From Chlamydomonas sphaeroides (lineage: Eukaryota; Chlorophyta; Chlorophyceae; Chlamydomonadales; Chlamydomonadaceae), in contig BDDC01000026.1 of assembly GCA_001662425.1 (NCBI GenBank), forward strand, positions 25,648-89,647: a stretch of 64,000 bases of DNA. Reading direction: 5' to 3'. The position numbers and the translations under genes are program-made. Under the pieces are notes generated by a model, which saw nothing but the letters and a program-made list of their open reading frames with translations, was not told the origin of the DNA and did no database searches. Shown here piece after piece: positions 22,029 to 32,297 of this stretch; positions within the stretch are counted from its first letter, which is position 1; every line of letters begins with the position of its first letter.

Positions 22029-25000
22029 CTACCGAGCCGCCGACGCCAAGCCGGCGGCGAGCGGCTGCAGCGGCGCGTCCGAGCGCCGAGGCGACGGCGG
22101 GCTCGGCGGCACCGGCCCCAGTCCAAGCGCGATGCCGCCGCCGCCGACCGTTAGCAGCCCGGATGACATCTTCCTAGACATGCCGCCCATCATCGACCCC
22201 CGCATCGTTAGGGACCCCACCACGGACGCTAGTGCTGCCAGCTGGTCGCCCGCCGCGACGCCCAGCGACGCCGCTAGGCTGCTGGTGCTCGTGCAACGCC
22301 GGAAGCCGAACGACTGGACGAGCGGGTTGCTGTCGATCCGGGAGCTGGCGTTGGTGGTGGCGTTGGAGGCAGCTGAGCCCAGCGGCGACGGCTCAGGGCC
22401 CAGCGACGGCTCGCCAGGCGCGGCATCGGTCCGCCGCCGCCCGGACGCAGGCTCGAACGCGCAGCTGCCAGTAGCCATGCCGCCGGCCAGCGACACCCTC
22501 GGCGTCACGCTGGCGCTCGTGCTGGCGCTGCCATCGGCCCTGCCGCGGAGCGGTGCCAGGCCGGCGGCAGACTCGGGCGTACCCGGTACCAGCAGCCGGC
22601 TCTGCTTTGGCTGCCACTTGCTGATCATGGCGACGGACTCCCGCCAGGGAGGGATGACCAAGCCCTTGGAGCGCAGCGCCAGCGCCAGCTCGTCGCACAT
22701 GACCTCCACCACCAGCGGCAGCCGCTCCTCAGCGCCCACGTACACGCGCGGCAGCGCCGCAACCAGCGCGTCGTACCGCAACGTCGGCGAAGCCACGAGG
22801 AACTGGTCACGGAGCTCTGGATCCACGATGATGACGCCGGGGTGGTACGGCAGCGGCCGGCCAGAGCCCGCGCTGGCGCGCGGGCCGCCGATCGACAGGC
22901 TTCGCGCCAGGGAGGCCGCCGACACGGCGGCGGCGGCCGGCGATGGCGGCCCGCTGGCGATGGCGCCGGGCGGCGGCGGCACCGTCACCGATAGGAAGGT
23001 GTGGCGCAGGTTGCGAAGGCATTCGCCGCCGGGGCCGCCGCCAAGCGCATGCGTCACGGCGACGTCATATCCCCGCTCGATTAGGCCGTCGGCCAAGTAG
23101 CTGAGTAGCGGGCTGCCGCCGCCGTCGGCCGCCGACGCCGGCTTGGAGCCAGCGGCGGCGGCGGCGCCGGGCAGGAGCTCCGGCGGCGCCTCCGTCAGCA
23201 CCTCGGCGACCGCCTCCGCCACGGCCTGCTCCGCCGCCAGCGCGGGCTGCACCAGCGTCCGCAGAAGCGAGCACAGCTGCACAATGTAGGCCGCGTCGCA
23301 CTCGGCGGCGGCGGCGGCGCCGCCGAGGCTGCCGTCCCACGTGACCGGCCGCTCGATGGGGCCGCCGCCGCGGACCGGCGAGCCAATGCGGCGCACGGCG
23401 GCGGCGCGCTTGAGGTTGGAGGTGATCGCGGCGGCCAGGTCTCGTATGCCGCACTGCACAGGGCCACATAGCCACAAGCATCGAGGTAAGAGGCACGAGG
23501 TACGAGGTACGAGGGCGAGGGAGAGGTCGGGTGCAGCCTTGTGCTTGGCCACGCCCTTGCGGCCGCCCCTGCGCGCACCTGCGTCGCCGCCGTGCCTCGC
23601 AGCCCCACGCGCCTCAGCGACACGCAGCCGCGCGCCGCGCTGGCCAGCGCCGCCACGCCTGCATCCCCCAGCTCGCAGTTGGTGGCCAGGCTGAGGCTGG
23701 CCAGGCAGGGCAGCGAGCCCAGCGCCGCTGCCAGCGAGGCGGCGCCCATGTCGCCGATGGCGTTGTACGACAGATCCAGTACGGCAAGATCATGGCAGGA
23801 CGTCAGGCCCTCGCACAGCGCCGTCACGGCTGCGCACGACATCGGAGAGCAGGGCAGATAGCAGGGAGGATATCGAGGTTAAGGGTGGGTAAGCGGCCAC
23901 GCGGGTTGGTCTGCACCCAGCCCCACGCGTTGCCGTACCGAAGCACCTAGGCCCGCGGTCCCGAGGGTCTACCGGCCTCACCCTCGCACGTGATGCCGCA
24001 GTGTGACAGAGTGACCGAGCGCACGCGGGTGCACCGTCGCAGGCAGCAGGCAAGCGCGCGGCAGGCCTGCGTGCTCAGCGGGCGCTTGCACAGGAACACG
24101 TGCCGCTCCGGGGAGTGGTCCGCAAGCACTTGCTGCAGGTATCGGTCCAGTGAGGGCGAGCCGGACGGCTCCAGCGACTCCGTTCCGGCCGGTTCCGCCG
24201 CAGGCGCCGGAAAATTGGTGGCGATGGGCTCCGGCGGCGGCGCGGCGGCCCGGGATGGAGCTGGAGGGTGATTGGCTGCCGCGTCCGGCCTTGATTGCCC
24301 GTCCTGTGCCAGCAGCGCCAGCACCGCCGCCGCGACAGTGTCTGCCCTGCCGTCGGCAACGGCGGCAGCGGCGGTGGCGGCGGCGGCGGCGGCCGCTGCG
24401 TCAACGTCGGCCGCGCAGTCGGGCAAGCTCTCGAACAAGTTGGCTGGCGGCAGCGCCGCCGCCAGCCAGCATGGCTCAGAGCGGGGCATCCGGATGGCGG
24501 CGGCGGCGGTGATGTGGGGCGGCTGGAGCGCCGCCGACGACTTGGGGTAGGGCCCCGCCAGGGAGGGCTGCGAGGCGAAGGCGTCGACGGAGCGGAAGGC
24601 CGCGGCGGCGATGCTGCCGGTGACGGTGCAGGCGGCGGATGACAGCGCCGCGGCGCCGGAGCTGGAGCCGGCCAGGGCGATGGCGCCGGTGGCCGTCCGG
24701 CTCGGCCGCTGCGGCGTGGCGGCGGCGCTCATGCTCCAGCCCAGCGCCATCGGCGCCGGCTCCGCAGACGCCAATGCAGCTACCACCGAGCCACCGCCGG
24801 CGTCCGACGCGAAGGGGAGGTTGAGCGCCGGGCCGCACGTGAGTGCGTCACTAACACAGACGGCGCGTGCCGCCGCCATCCCGATGCCGGCCGTGGCGTT
24901 GGCGCTGGCCCGGACCGGGTACGGGCTTGTCGTACACACCGCACACGCCGCACACGTGGCCGAGCCGGACAGGCAGCAGGGGGCCATGTCGTTTCGCGAG

Positions 25001-26034
25001 CAGGAGCCCAGCCGCCGGCACCCACGGTCCTGCGCCGCCTGGTGTGCGTGCGGCAACGGCTGGCTGGATGGCGTCTGGCCGGCGGCGGCAACGACCGCAG
25101 ACGCCGGCGGCGCCGCCACGGGGACCGCGGCCGAAGCCGACGGCTTCCGCAGCGCGTGGGGCGCCTCGGGCTCGCGGAGGTCACTGTCGTGGCTGGCGCC
25201 GAGCGCCGCGTACAGCGCGGCTTGTGTGTTGAAGACATCAGCAGCGGCAGCGTGGCAGGTCGCGTTGGCGGCGGCGTCCGGCGTGACGGCGACGCCGGGG
25301 CCGCGGAACATGCCGCTGCCGTTGCTCGCGGGCCTGTCGGGCAGGCGGCTGAAGCCAGCGGACAGAGTCGCCAGCATCGCCGGGTTGAGCAGTGCCCGCT
25401 GGGACCCGCCGCCGCCGTGCGGCCCTGCGGAGCCACGGCGGCTGCCCCTGCTGCCGCCCGTGTTGACCCCCGCCTCCGGCTCGAAGGCGTCCGCCTCCAC
25501 GGACTCCATAATCTCGTCATCCAGGTCGGCTGCCGTCACGAATGAAGCCGAGGTGAACGCAGCGCAGAGGCTGCTGGCGGCGCAGGCACCTAGGTGGCCC
25601 GAGCCGATCGTGCCGCTGAGCGCTGCGGGCAGATCGACTGCGAAGCCATAGACGGGCGCAAGGGCGTGTGCGCCCACGGCGCTGGCGGATCCAGCGGCCT
25701 GCTGGGGGGCCCATTGCGGCGACGGAAAGCCGCCGCTGTAGCCGGCTGCTGCTGCCGCTGCGGTGACGGAGACGACGGTGGCTTGCCCCGGCGCGTTGCC
25801 GATGGGGAGGCAGGGCCCCTGGATGTTGAGCCGCATAGCGCCCGGCTGCGGTGCGCCGACGTCGTCGCGTCTGTGCAGCATTGGGCCCAGGGATGGCGGC
25901 GTGGGGCTGAAATGCGAACAATGGGGACGCTCCCTGGTGTGGCTAGCGTCCGACGCCTTTATGGCGGCCCCCCTGTGTTGGCTGCCCACGTGCCCACGGT
26001 TTTCTTCTTCGCACCGGACCCAAAAGCAGATCAA
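22029..26034 (-). CDS. Leucine-rich repeat protein with C-terminal PDDEXK_6 (DUF506) domain
   Basis: Three exons on the minus strand, 26034-23982, 23829-23579 and 23453-22029, joined in phase; about 1,242 residues. Residues 1-600 are Ala/Ser/Pro-rich and unstructured. Ribonuclease-inhibitor-type leucine-rich repeats follow at about 640-800 (VRSVTLSHCGITCEA, LAVLDLSYNAIGDMGAASLA, LRRVGLRGTAATQCGIRDLA). Residues about 820-1050 match the plant DUF506/PDDEXK_6 family: LLSYLADGLIERGYDVAV, GVIIVDPELRDQFLVASPT, LPRVYVGAEERL, VMCDELALALRSKGLVIPPW and SVAMISKW. Plant members are of uncertain function and belong to the nuclease-like PDDEXK superfamily; activity is not shown. The tail is low-complexity. 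The first ATG (26034) is in frame, but 25881 (MLHRRDDVG) is an alternative start and an upstream exon is possible. LRR plus DUF506 in one chain is unusual as far as I know. Confidence 0.82.
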
Positions 26035-28268
26035 GTAATCAGGACAATCAATCGCGCAAGCCTGCGATATGTGCGGATCGCACCTGCACGGCGCTTAGCG
26101 CGCGAGGCTGCGCAAACCGCGGATCGTTTTCTGCATTCGTCGGGGCGAGTTGGGGAGGCAAGCACACGAACGAGTTGTAAGTAATCTCTTAACAATAGGC
26201 TGGCAACAGAAGGCACAAAGGCGGTTCACTTGCGGCTCGCTGCAAGGCACTTAGCGACGCGAACACGCGCTCCAACGTTCCACGCGATAGGGCGAAACTA
26301 AAGCAATCCTTTTCAGGCATGAACAGGGCGGTTAAGAACGTTGAGGCACGCGCGCTACTTTTCCGTTTTTGGCACGGGGCACACACCATATGGCCCCCCG
26401 TATTAGGTCCGAGCCTCGTCACACCGCTGACCCTTCGGCCATGATGACGGCGTGTTGGCGGGCAAGGCAGCGCTAATCTGACCTCGCGTCGGCGCACCTA
26501 CTCAGCGCTTGAACCAGCGCGCGCCCAGCACCAGGCTCACCAGAAGAGAATGCCCATAGTGCCTAGGAGCTCCACATATGCGTTCCACGCGGACTGCTTA
26601 CGCGGCCGACGGATAAGCAGCCGCCTACTCGTCGCCTCAAAGTTTGATGTATCGTGGCTTGCCAGTAAATCTAGCTATCGCATGTTCCAATTGTTTGGTG
26701 TTGTTGCCGGGCTCTGCTATCAGTACGTGGCCACGTGCCCCTGGGACGTGCATGCGGCGATCATTAATGTGTTGCGGAGCGTCATTGCGCCAGTCCTGAC
26801 AGTCCAGAAAGAGAACACCATAACAGGCACATTGCAAGATACCGCGTTTGCGCTCGCGCTGTCGTCGCGGCGCGCTCGCGCTGTCGTCGCGGCATAACCC
26901 CGTGCCTCAGCCCACGAGCGTTGACTACAACTGCAGCTTTGCCGCTGCAGGGGCACTGCGTTATGATAAACCTCTCCTCTGGCTGCTGTTCCTGTCGCAA
27001 TTGGAGCACGCGTGCTCAGTAACGTGCTCCGATTTGCGTCCTTCCCCTTCCAGTTCCCCGCTCGTCATGCGCAGCCAGCTGCGTCCAGTCTTTGCGCGCC
27101 TGCGCTGCCAGCTTGTCACTATAACAGCTTGCGCATATGCGCTTCTTATGGAATAAGAATGAACGGGGTCGCACTTGAGCCCCCGACGTGAAGCGTCAAG
27201 GAGGGGTAATCCCTTATGCGCTACGGTCTTACCGGTCTTACCGTACTCCTCACATCTCCATATGGCGGAACAAGACTTCATGCAATCTGACGCGGGCAGT
27301 GCACGGTTCCGTTGTCCGGTAGCCGTGCGTTACAAAAAGCTCTGCACATGGGTGACAGCTGCCGTACAGCTGAGAGGAGCAGCATGCGGTGCGCCCCCCG
27401 CATACACCGCCGAGGAACCGCCGCGCCAACCCGACCTTCACACCGCATACCTAGTGGTCTGCAGCCGCCGTGTACACGCCGGTGAGCGCCCACTCTGCAA
27501 TTGCACCGTGCCAGCGGTGCCACAATTCTATGATACTACCACCCCTCATCCGCAGACGCCCACCGCGGCGCGCCACCCTGCCGCTCCTACCCCGGCACGC
27601 GACCATACCCCCGACCCGCAAACGCGCAATGCCTACCCGCTACCTGCCAGCGGGCCCCCAGCGCCTTGCGGCGCCACAGCCCAGCCCTTCGACGCTCCCA
27701 CTCATTGCTACCCGACGGCTCCACCAACCCCAACGTGGTCCCTCACGGCGGCAGCGTGGCGATCGCCTCACGACCCGCAGTCGGCTGGGCCGCGACCAAC
27801 ACGCCCCGAGCTCCTCTTCCTCCAGGCTCTTTCCCTCCAGGCTCAAGGGCGGGCGCCATCCGCCTTCAGTCCGGGCGGTGCGGCAGAACCTGGTGCCAGA
27901 TACCGTGCTGCACTTGCGCAAACGCGTTTCTTTGGTTGGCTCACGGGCTGGCGCCAAGGCATATCAGTAACCCGATGCCGACAGCTCCGCCCACTGCCAG
28001 CACGACGCAGGCGTGAGGTGCCCATGTGGCCAGCGGGCCGGATCAAAGGCAGCGCCACCAGAGGATCCCGCCGGCACGTGCGGGTGCGGCAGCCGAAACT
28101 CCGAAGCCGAAGATGACGCAACGCTACTTGGACCGCTGATCGTCCCCCTCCTCGCCGCAGCCGCCCTCCTCGCCGCCCAGCCCAGCTCAGCCACTGCGGT
28201 GCGCTGCTGCCTCCAGGGTCGAAGAGCGCGTCCCCATGGCGGCTGCTACTGCGGCCCGCGGCCCCCGC
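26035..28268. other. Intergenic / 3' UTR, no supported gene
   Basis: This is the region upstream of the LRR-PDDEXK gene and downstream of TIM23. It has lower GC than its neighbours. A 115-codon plus-strand frame at 26550-26897 has no recognisable features. At 26849-26893 a 22-base unit (gcgctcgcgctgtcgtcgcg plus gc) is perfectly duplicated in tandem. A minus-strand TGTAA at 27334-27330 could end the TIM23 transcript, but this is weak. Confidence 0.5.
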
Positions 28269-29566
28269 TCACAGCGAGGGGAAGACCTTGCGCAGGGCCG
28301 TGATCCCCGCCGCCGCCACCACGCCGACCCCGCCCGCCACCGCGGCCTGGCGTGGCCCGCGCGGCAGCCGAAACAGCGCTCCGCTCGTGAAGCCTGGGGC
28401 GCAGCGAAGTGGAGGCCGTCCGAGGTTCCGTTTGTGCTTGCGTGTGCGTATGGAGCAGCTCGCGCAAGGGCAAGGCAGGGGCGCGCATCGTTGCGGACGG
28501 GGTGGGCACTGTAGCAGTTGCTGTCGCGGCACAAGGCGAGTGGGCGCTCTGTTGGCTGCAGTGCGTGCGGAAGATGCTGCAGCTGTGGTGCAGGCCACCT
28601 GCGTTTCGTTGCGGCCCCAGGCCCTGCCTAGCCTATCAGGCGCTTGGATGGAACACAGTACCACGACAATCAAGTAGCCCGAGGCCAAACGGAGGGGCGA
28701 GGTGATGCGGGTACACCCTGGTTGCCGCAGAGCCATCGTGTCCCGCACCTGCGAGCAGCGTGCTGGCGCTGTCCGGCAGCCCGTACTGCTCCAGCTGATA
28801 AACGTACAGCGACTCGAACCCCGAGAAGAACAACCCCAGAATGCCGCAGCTGTTGCTGAACGGCCGAGCGAAGGAACCTGGGGGCCGAGGCGGAGGGTAG
28901 GGGGGAAAGCGTCACCGGCACGCGCCGCGGGGTCAGGCAGAAGCCCAGCGACCATCACGGGCACTAAATTGATCGCGTGCGGTGTCTGGTTGGTCTGGTT
29001 GGTGCTTGCTGCGAGCGCTGCCGCCAAGGATCTCGCACCTGCCGTGTTCAGCACGCGATTCGCCTTCAGTTTGAGCGTGTCGGTCACCACGTCTGGCTTG
29101 ACGGTGATAAACTTGTAGAGGCCGGCGGCCACACCGGTTGTCCCGCCTGGCAGCGCGCGCGAGGCGACAAATCAGCGAGCCATCCGCCGACACACCATCA
29201 ACACCAGAACCTACCCGCCAGGTATCCCCCTCCGCAGTAGAACTGCAGGTGCTGGGTCCAGTCTCGTCTCCGAACGGACGCTTCCTCCTCAAAGACAAAC
29301 TCGGGGCCGTCTGGCAGGCGGAATACGTGCTTCTGAGCGCCCACTTGTGCTGTGAGGCCCTCGTAAGGATTGTATAGCTTGCCCTGGGGCGCTGAGATGG
29401 TGGCTTGGCTGAGCAAGGTGCTGTTTGGCACCACGTCGCGAAGTGCGTCGTTGTGGGGTGATGTTGAGGGCAGCGACGTCACCGGCTCAGGCGCCGATGC
29501 AGCAGCAGGCTCCGCAGCAGGCTCCTCTCGAGGCTTTCGCCCGCCGAGCCGGTCTAGGAGGCCCAT
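28269..29566 (-). CDS. TIM23: Mitochondrial import inner membrane translocase subunit Tim23
   Basis: Four exons, 29566-29215, 29146-29039, 28877-28749 and 28393-28269, all joined in phase 1; 237 residues, a normal length for the family. The N-terminal half is the soluble intermembrane-space part and carries the hallmark segments GKLYNPYEGL and LPDGPEFVFEEEA. The C-terminal half has the Tim17/22/23 membrane helices: FYCGGGYLAGGTTGVAAGLY, NRVLNTAG, SNSCGILGLFFSGFESLYVY, STLLAGGFTSGALFRLPRGP and AAVAGGVGVVAAAG. Tim23 forms the channel of the TIM23 presequence translocase of the inner mitochondrial membrane. The next gene upstream on the same strand also encodes an inner-membrane protein (MPC2). 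The ATG at 29566 begins a short polar stretch as expected. Identification is secure from the conserved C-terminal motifs. Confidence 0.93.
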
Positions 29567-30268
29567 CGGACGATTGCAGTAAGTGGGAGGCGCCTACACG
29601 TCAAGCGCAGTTCGCGAAGCGTAGCTGGTGCAGTAGGTCGCGTGCGGTCGACAACTACAGAACAGTGAAGTATTCACGCTGAACGGGTTTCCATACATGT
29701 GTGTACGACGAGTGTCTGCCGGGTTTGGTACTCGATCTGGTGGTAACAAATTTATGCACAAGGAATGCACCACCCTCCGAGACGCACAAGCAGCACGGCC
29801 CAAGCGGGGCGTCACCATGAAGAACGCCTGCTTGCCTGCCGTGCCCGCAGCCTGGGGCCGCGCACCATACCGCTGTCCCGTGCTGTCCTGAACGCCTGCC
29901 CACCTGGCATCCCATCACACAGCAGCCTACCTCACATACCGAAGACCGATACCGTCGCCGGCCATCACAACCGTGCCTCCGCACTCGCCCGGTCCCCAAA
30001 GCCGCAATCCGTGGCCCCTTCATCCTGTAACCAATCCATGGGGGCCGTGCTGTAGCAGGCATCAGCCAGTGCTCCAGCAGACCCCTAACACTCTACAAGA
30101 CCTGGTGATCTCCATCGGTAAGCCTCCACTGCGCACGGCGGCCATACGATGGCGGCGGCCGCAGCCCCTGCCCCATCATCTGGCACCTCACTCGGCGGCT
30201 CGCCGGCCACGGCTGCTGCTGACCGCGGCCTCCAGAGCTCGACTCAACTCTAAACAAGCCTGGACGCT
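29567..30268. other. Intergenic spacer between TIM23 and MPC2
   Basis: About 700 bases between two minus-strand genes hold the MPC2 3' end and the TIM23 promoter. No coding feature, repeat or RNA gene is recognised. Confidence 0.6.
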
Positions 30269-31460
30269 TCAAGCGGTGGCCGCGGGTGCGGCAGTGGCGT
30301 CGTGGCTGTGGCGCACAGAGAGGGGAGGGGAGGGCAGGCAGGCGAGTTTGTTGCTGAGGTGACACGGCGCATCATTGCGGCCAACACAGGTACGGTACGC
30401 CCGTGGCGTCCAGCCTCCGCCGAGCCGCCCCTGCACCCTTCTGTGGTGCCCCTGGCGATGCTGCTAGCAGGTCAGCAGTCAGCCAGCGAACGCTACCAGA
30501 ACGCGGCAGGCGCGCGTTGTCTCGCGCCGAGCCAACGGCCCTGGCGCCGGGCCAATGACAGCTCCCTTAGCACCTGCGACCGTGGACTGCTACCCTAATT
30601 CCGCCCCGGTGCGCCGGGCCTCCCTGCAATGCAGTGCCAGCACCATACCGGCTGCCGTACCTGAACTTGCGGAACAGCTGATACGACCCCGTGATTGCCA
30701 TGAAGGCATTGACCGCGAGCAGGTTGTAGTTGACCGGCGTGATCTGCGTGCTGTACCGCGACCAGATGATGCCAGTTGCAGTAATGGCTGCAGCGGTTCG
30801 GGGTGGGGATGAGGTGGGGTGAGGTGGGGCACGGTTTGGCGAAGGGGAACGGTAGGGTGCAACGGGGGGGGCCAGGCAGCCACCGATGGCGAGGCAGTAC
30901 AGAGTACACTTCGGTATGAGCGTCTCGCGGTGCGAGCGCCGGATCAGCCCCAGCGCAAAGAACATGCCCGCAGCTGTCACCCGACTCCCAAGCCCCCCAA
31001 GAGGCTGCGCCCCCTGCTCCATGAGGCCCCCGCCCCTAGCCGCGGTAGAACGAGTCACCTCCAACTCCCCCCGCCCTGCGCACCACACTGCTGTGGGACG
31101 CTGATCTTCTCGGCGGGCCTGCTCATGTCTGCGATATTCGCAAGGCTGATCCCCCACTTGAACGTGGGGGCCCAGAAGTGGACTACGGACAGGCACCAGA
31201 GGGGAGGGAAGGCGAGGGGAGTTGGCAGACGTGCACTGGAACGTGGGGGCCCAGAACTGCACCGCGCAAGACAAGCACGCCCATGTACCACAGGGGCGTC
31301 CATCGTGACATGCACAGCCATTTCGGACGCGTAGCAACGCGTGCAAAGGTGTGCCCAATGGTCCCGAGAAATCCCTCATAGCTCCCAAGGCGCTGCACGC
31401 ACTTGTCTTCGGCCCTGCCGGGTGGTTCCAAAAGGCTACCAGCTTCTGCGAGATGGTCAT
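30269..31460 (-). CDS. MPC2: Mitochondrial pyruvate carrier subunit, MPC2 type
   Basis: Four exons, 31460-31403, 31182-31084, 30787-30661 and 30305-30269, joined in phase; 106 residues, normal for the family. The start MTISQKLVAFWNHPAGPKTI leads into the signature HFWAPTFKWGISLANIADMS and RPAEKISVPQQC, then GIIWSRYSTQITPVNYNLLA and FMAITGSYQLFRKF. These are the conserved membrane helices of the MPC family; RPAEK and IWSRYS fit MPC2 rather than MPC1. The protein forms a heteromeric carrier that moves pyruvate into the mitochondrial matrix. The last small exon (11 codons, Ala-rich tail) rests on splice phase alone and is the least certain part. Confidence 0.92.
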
Positions 31461-32297
31461 GGCGTGGGGTTTGGGGCTATGGTGGTGCAAATATGTAGCC
31501 TCACGCGCGACCACGTGTGTGGGAACAACGTATTATGTACGTGCAGTAAGGCCGCTGTGCGTGTGCTGGCTGTCGAGGCCCCCAGCGAGTGTCCATTGCG
31601 CGGTTCGCTGAGTGAAGCGTTCCATCGCCGCAGCGCCAGCCCCGCCCAGATCACCGCTTGCACTACAAGCTGCACCCTATAACCATAAAAGCAAACAACA
31701 CCGCAGCGCACTCACCGGGCTGCCTGTCACCTGCATGCCGCATGCCACTGCACCGCCGAACAGCGCGTGAAGCCTTGCGCGCCAGCCAAGCGCAGTCGTG
31801 AGCGGGAGCACATACCCCGAGGCGTGAGGCGTGAAACCCCCAGTCTCTCGGCCGGAGACCGGCTCCAGTCGGCTGCATACCCCAGCGTCAGCGGCATGGA
31901 CCGAAGGCCCAACCCGGGGCCGCGAAGGGTGGCCGAGCCCGCAGGTGAAGCGGCCTGCGCCTGCCCCCGGCCACACGCACACATCCCCGCTCTGTCCTCA
32001 CTGCGCGCTCGGCTCCCTAGCGCCGCGCCCTGCCAGCGTCCCTGACCCTTGTGGCACGAACCCCAACGCCCCGCCCTGCATCGCTTTCCCTGCCCTCCTC
32101 ACCACCCACACGTCGCTTTCTGGCGGCGCTGGGCTTCGTTCCCCGCAGCAGTGCATCTGAGCGCATCCCTGCTTCCTACGCACGACGGACGCGCCCTAAC
32201 GTGTCGTGCTGCTCTCTGTTCCTCTTTCCCGAACACACGGTCGCTTTGTCGCCCAACACGGCCCGCAGGCAAGTTCTCCGCAGCCAGGTCACATGTT
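31461..32297. other. Divergent promoter region, MPC2 / WD40
   Basis: About 840 bases lie between the divergent starts of MPC2 (-) and the WD40 gene (+). A cgcccgcag-like acceptor at about 32269 suggests a 5' UTR intron for the WD40 gene. No TATA-like box or other motif could be assigned. Confidence 0.5.

Noticed and set aside
26550..26897. 115-codon plus-strand frame in the LRR-PDDEXK / TIM23 spacer
   Set aside because: There is no recognisable domain, no neighbouring exon with matching phase, and the end runs into a 22-bp tandem duplication.
30880..30970. Stretch in an MPC2 intron resembling an alternative exon (VTAAGMFFALGLIRRS)
   Set aside because: It begins like the real exon 3 (ITATG) but has no splice acceptor in phase and lacks the IWSRYS and ITPVNYN motifs, so it is treated as chance.
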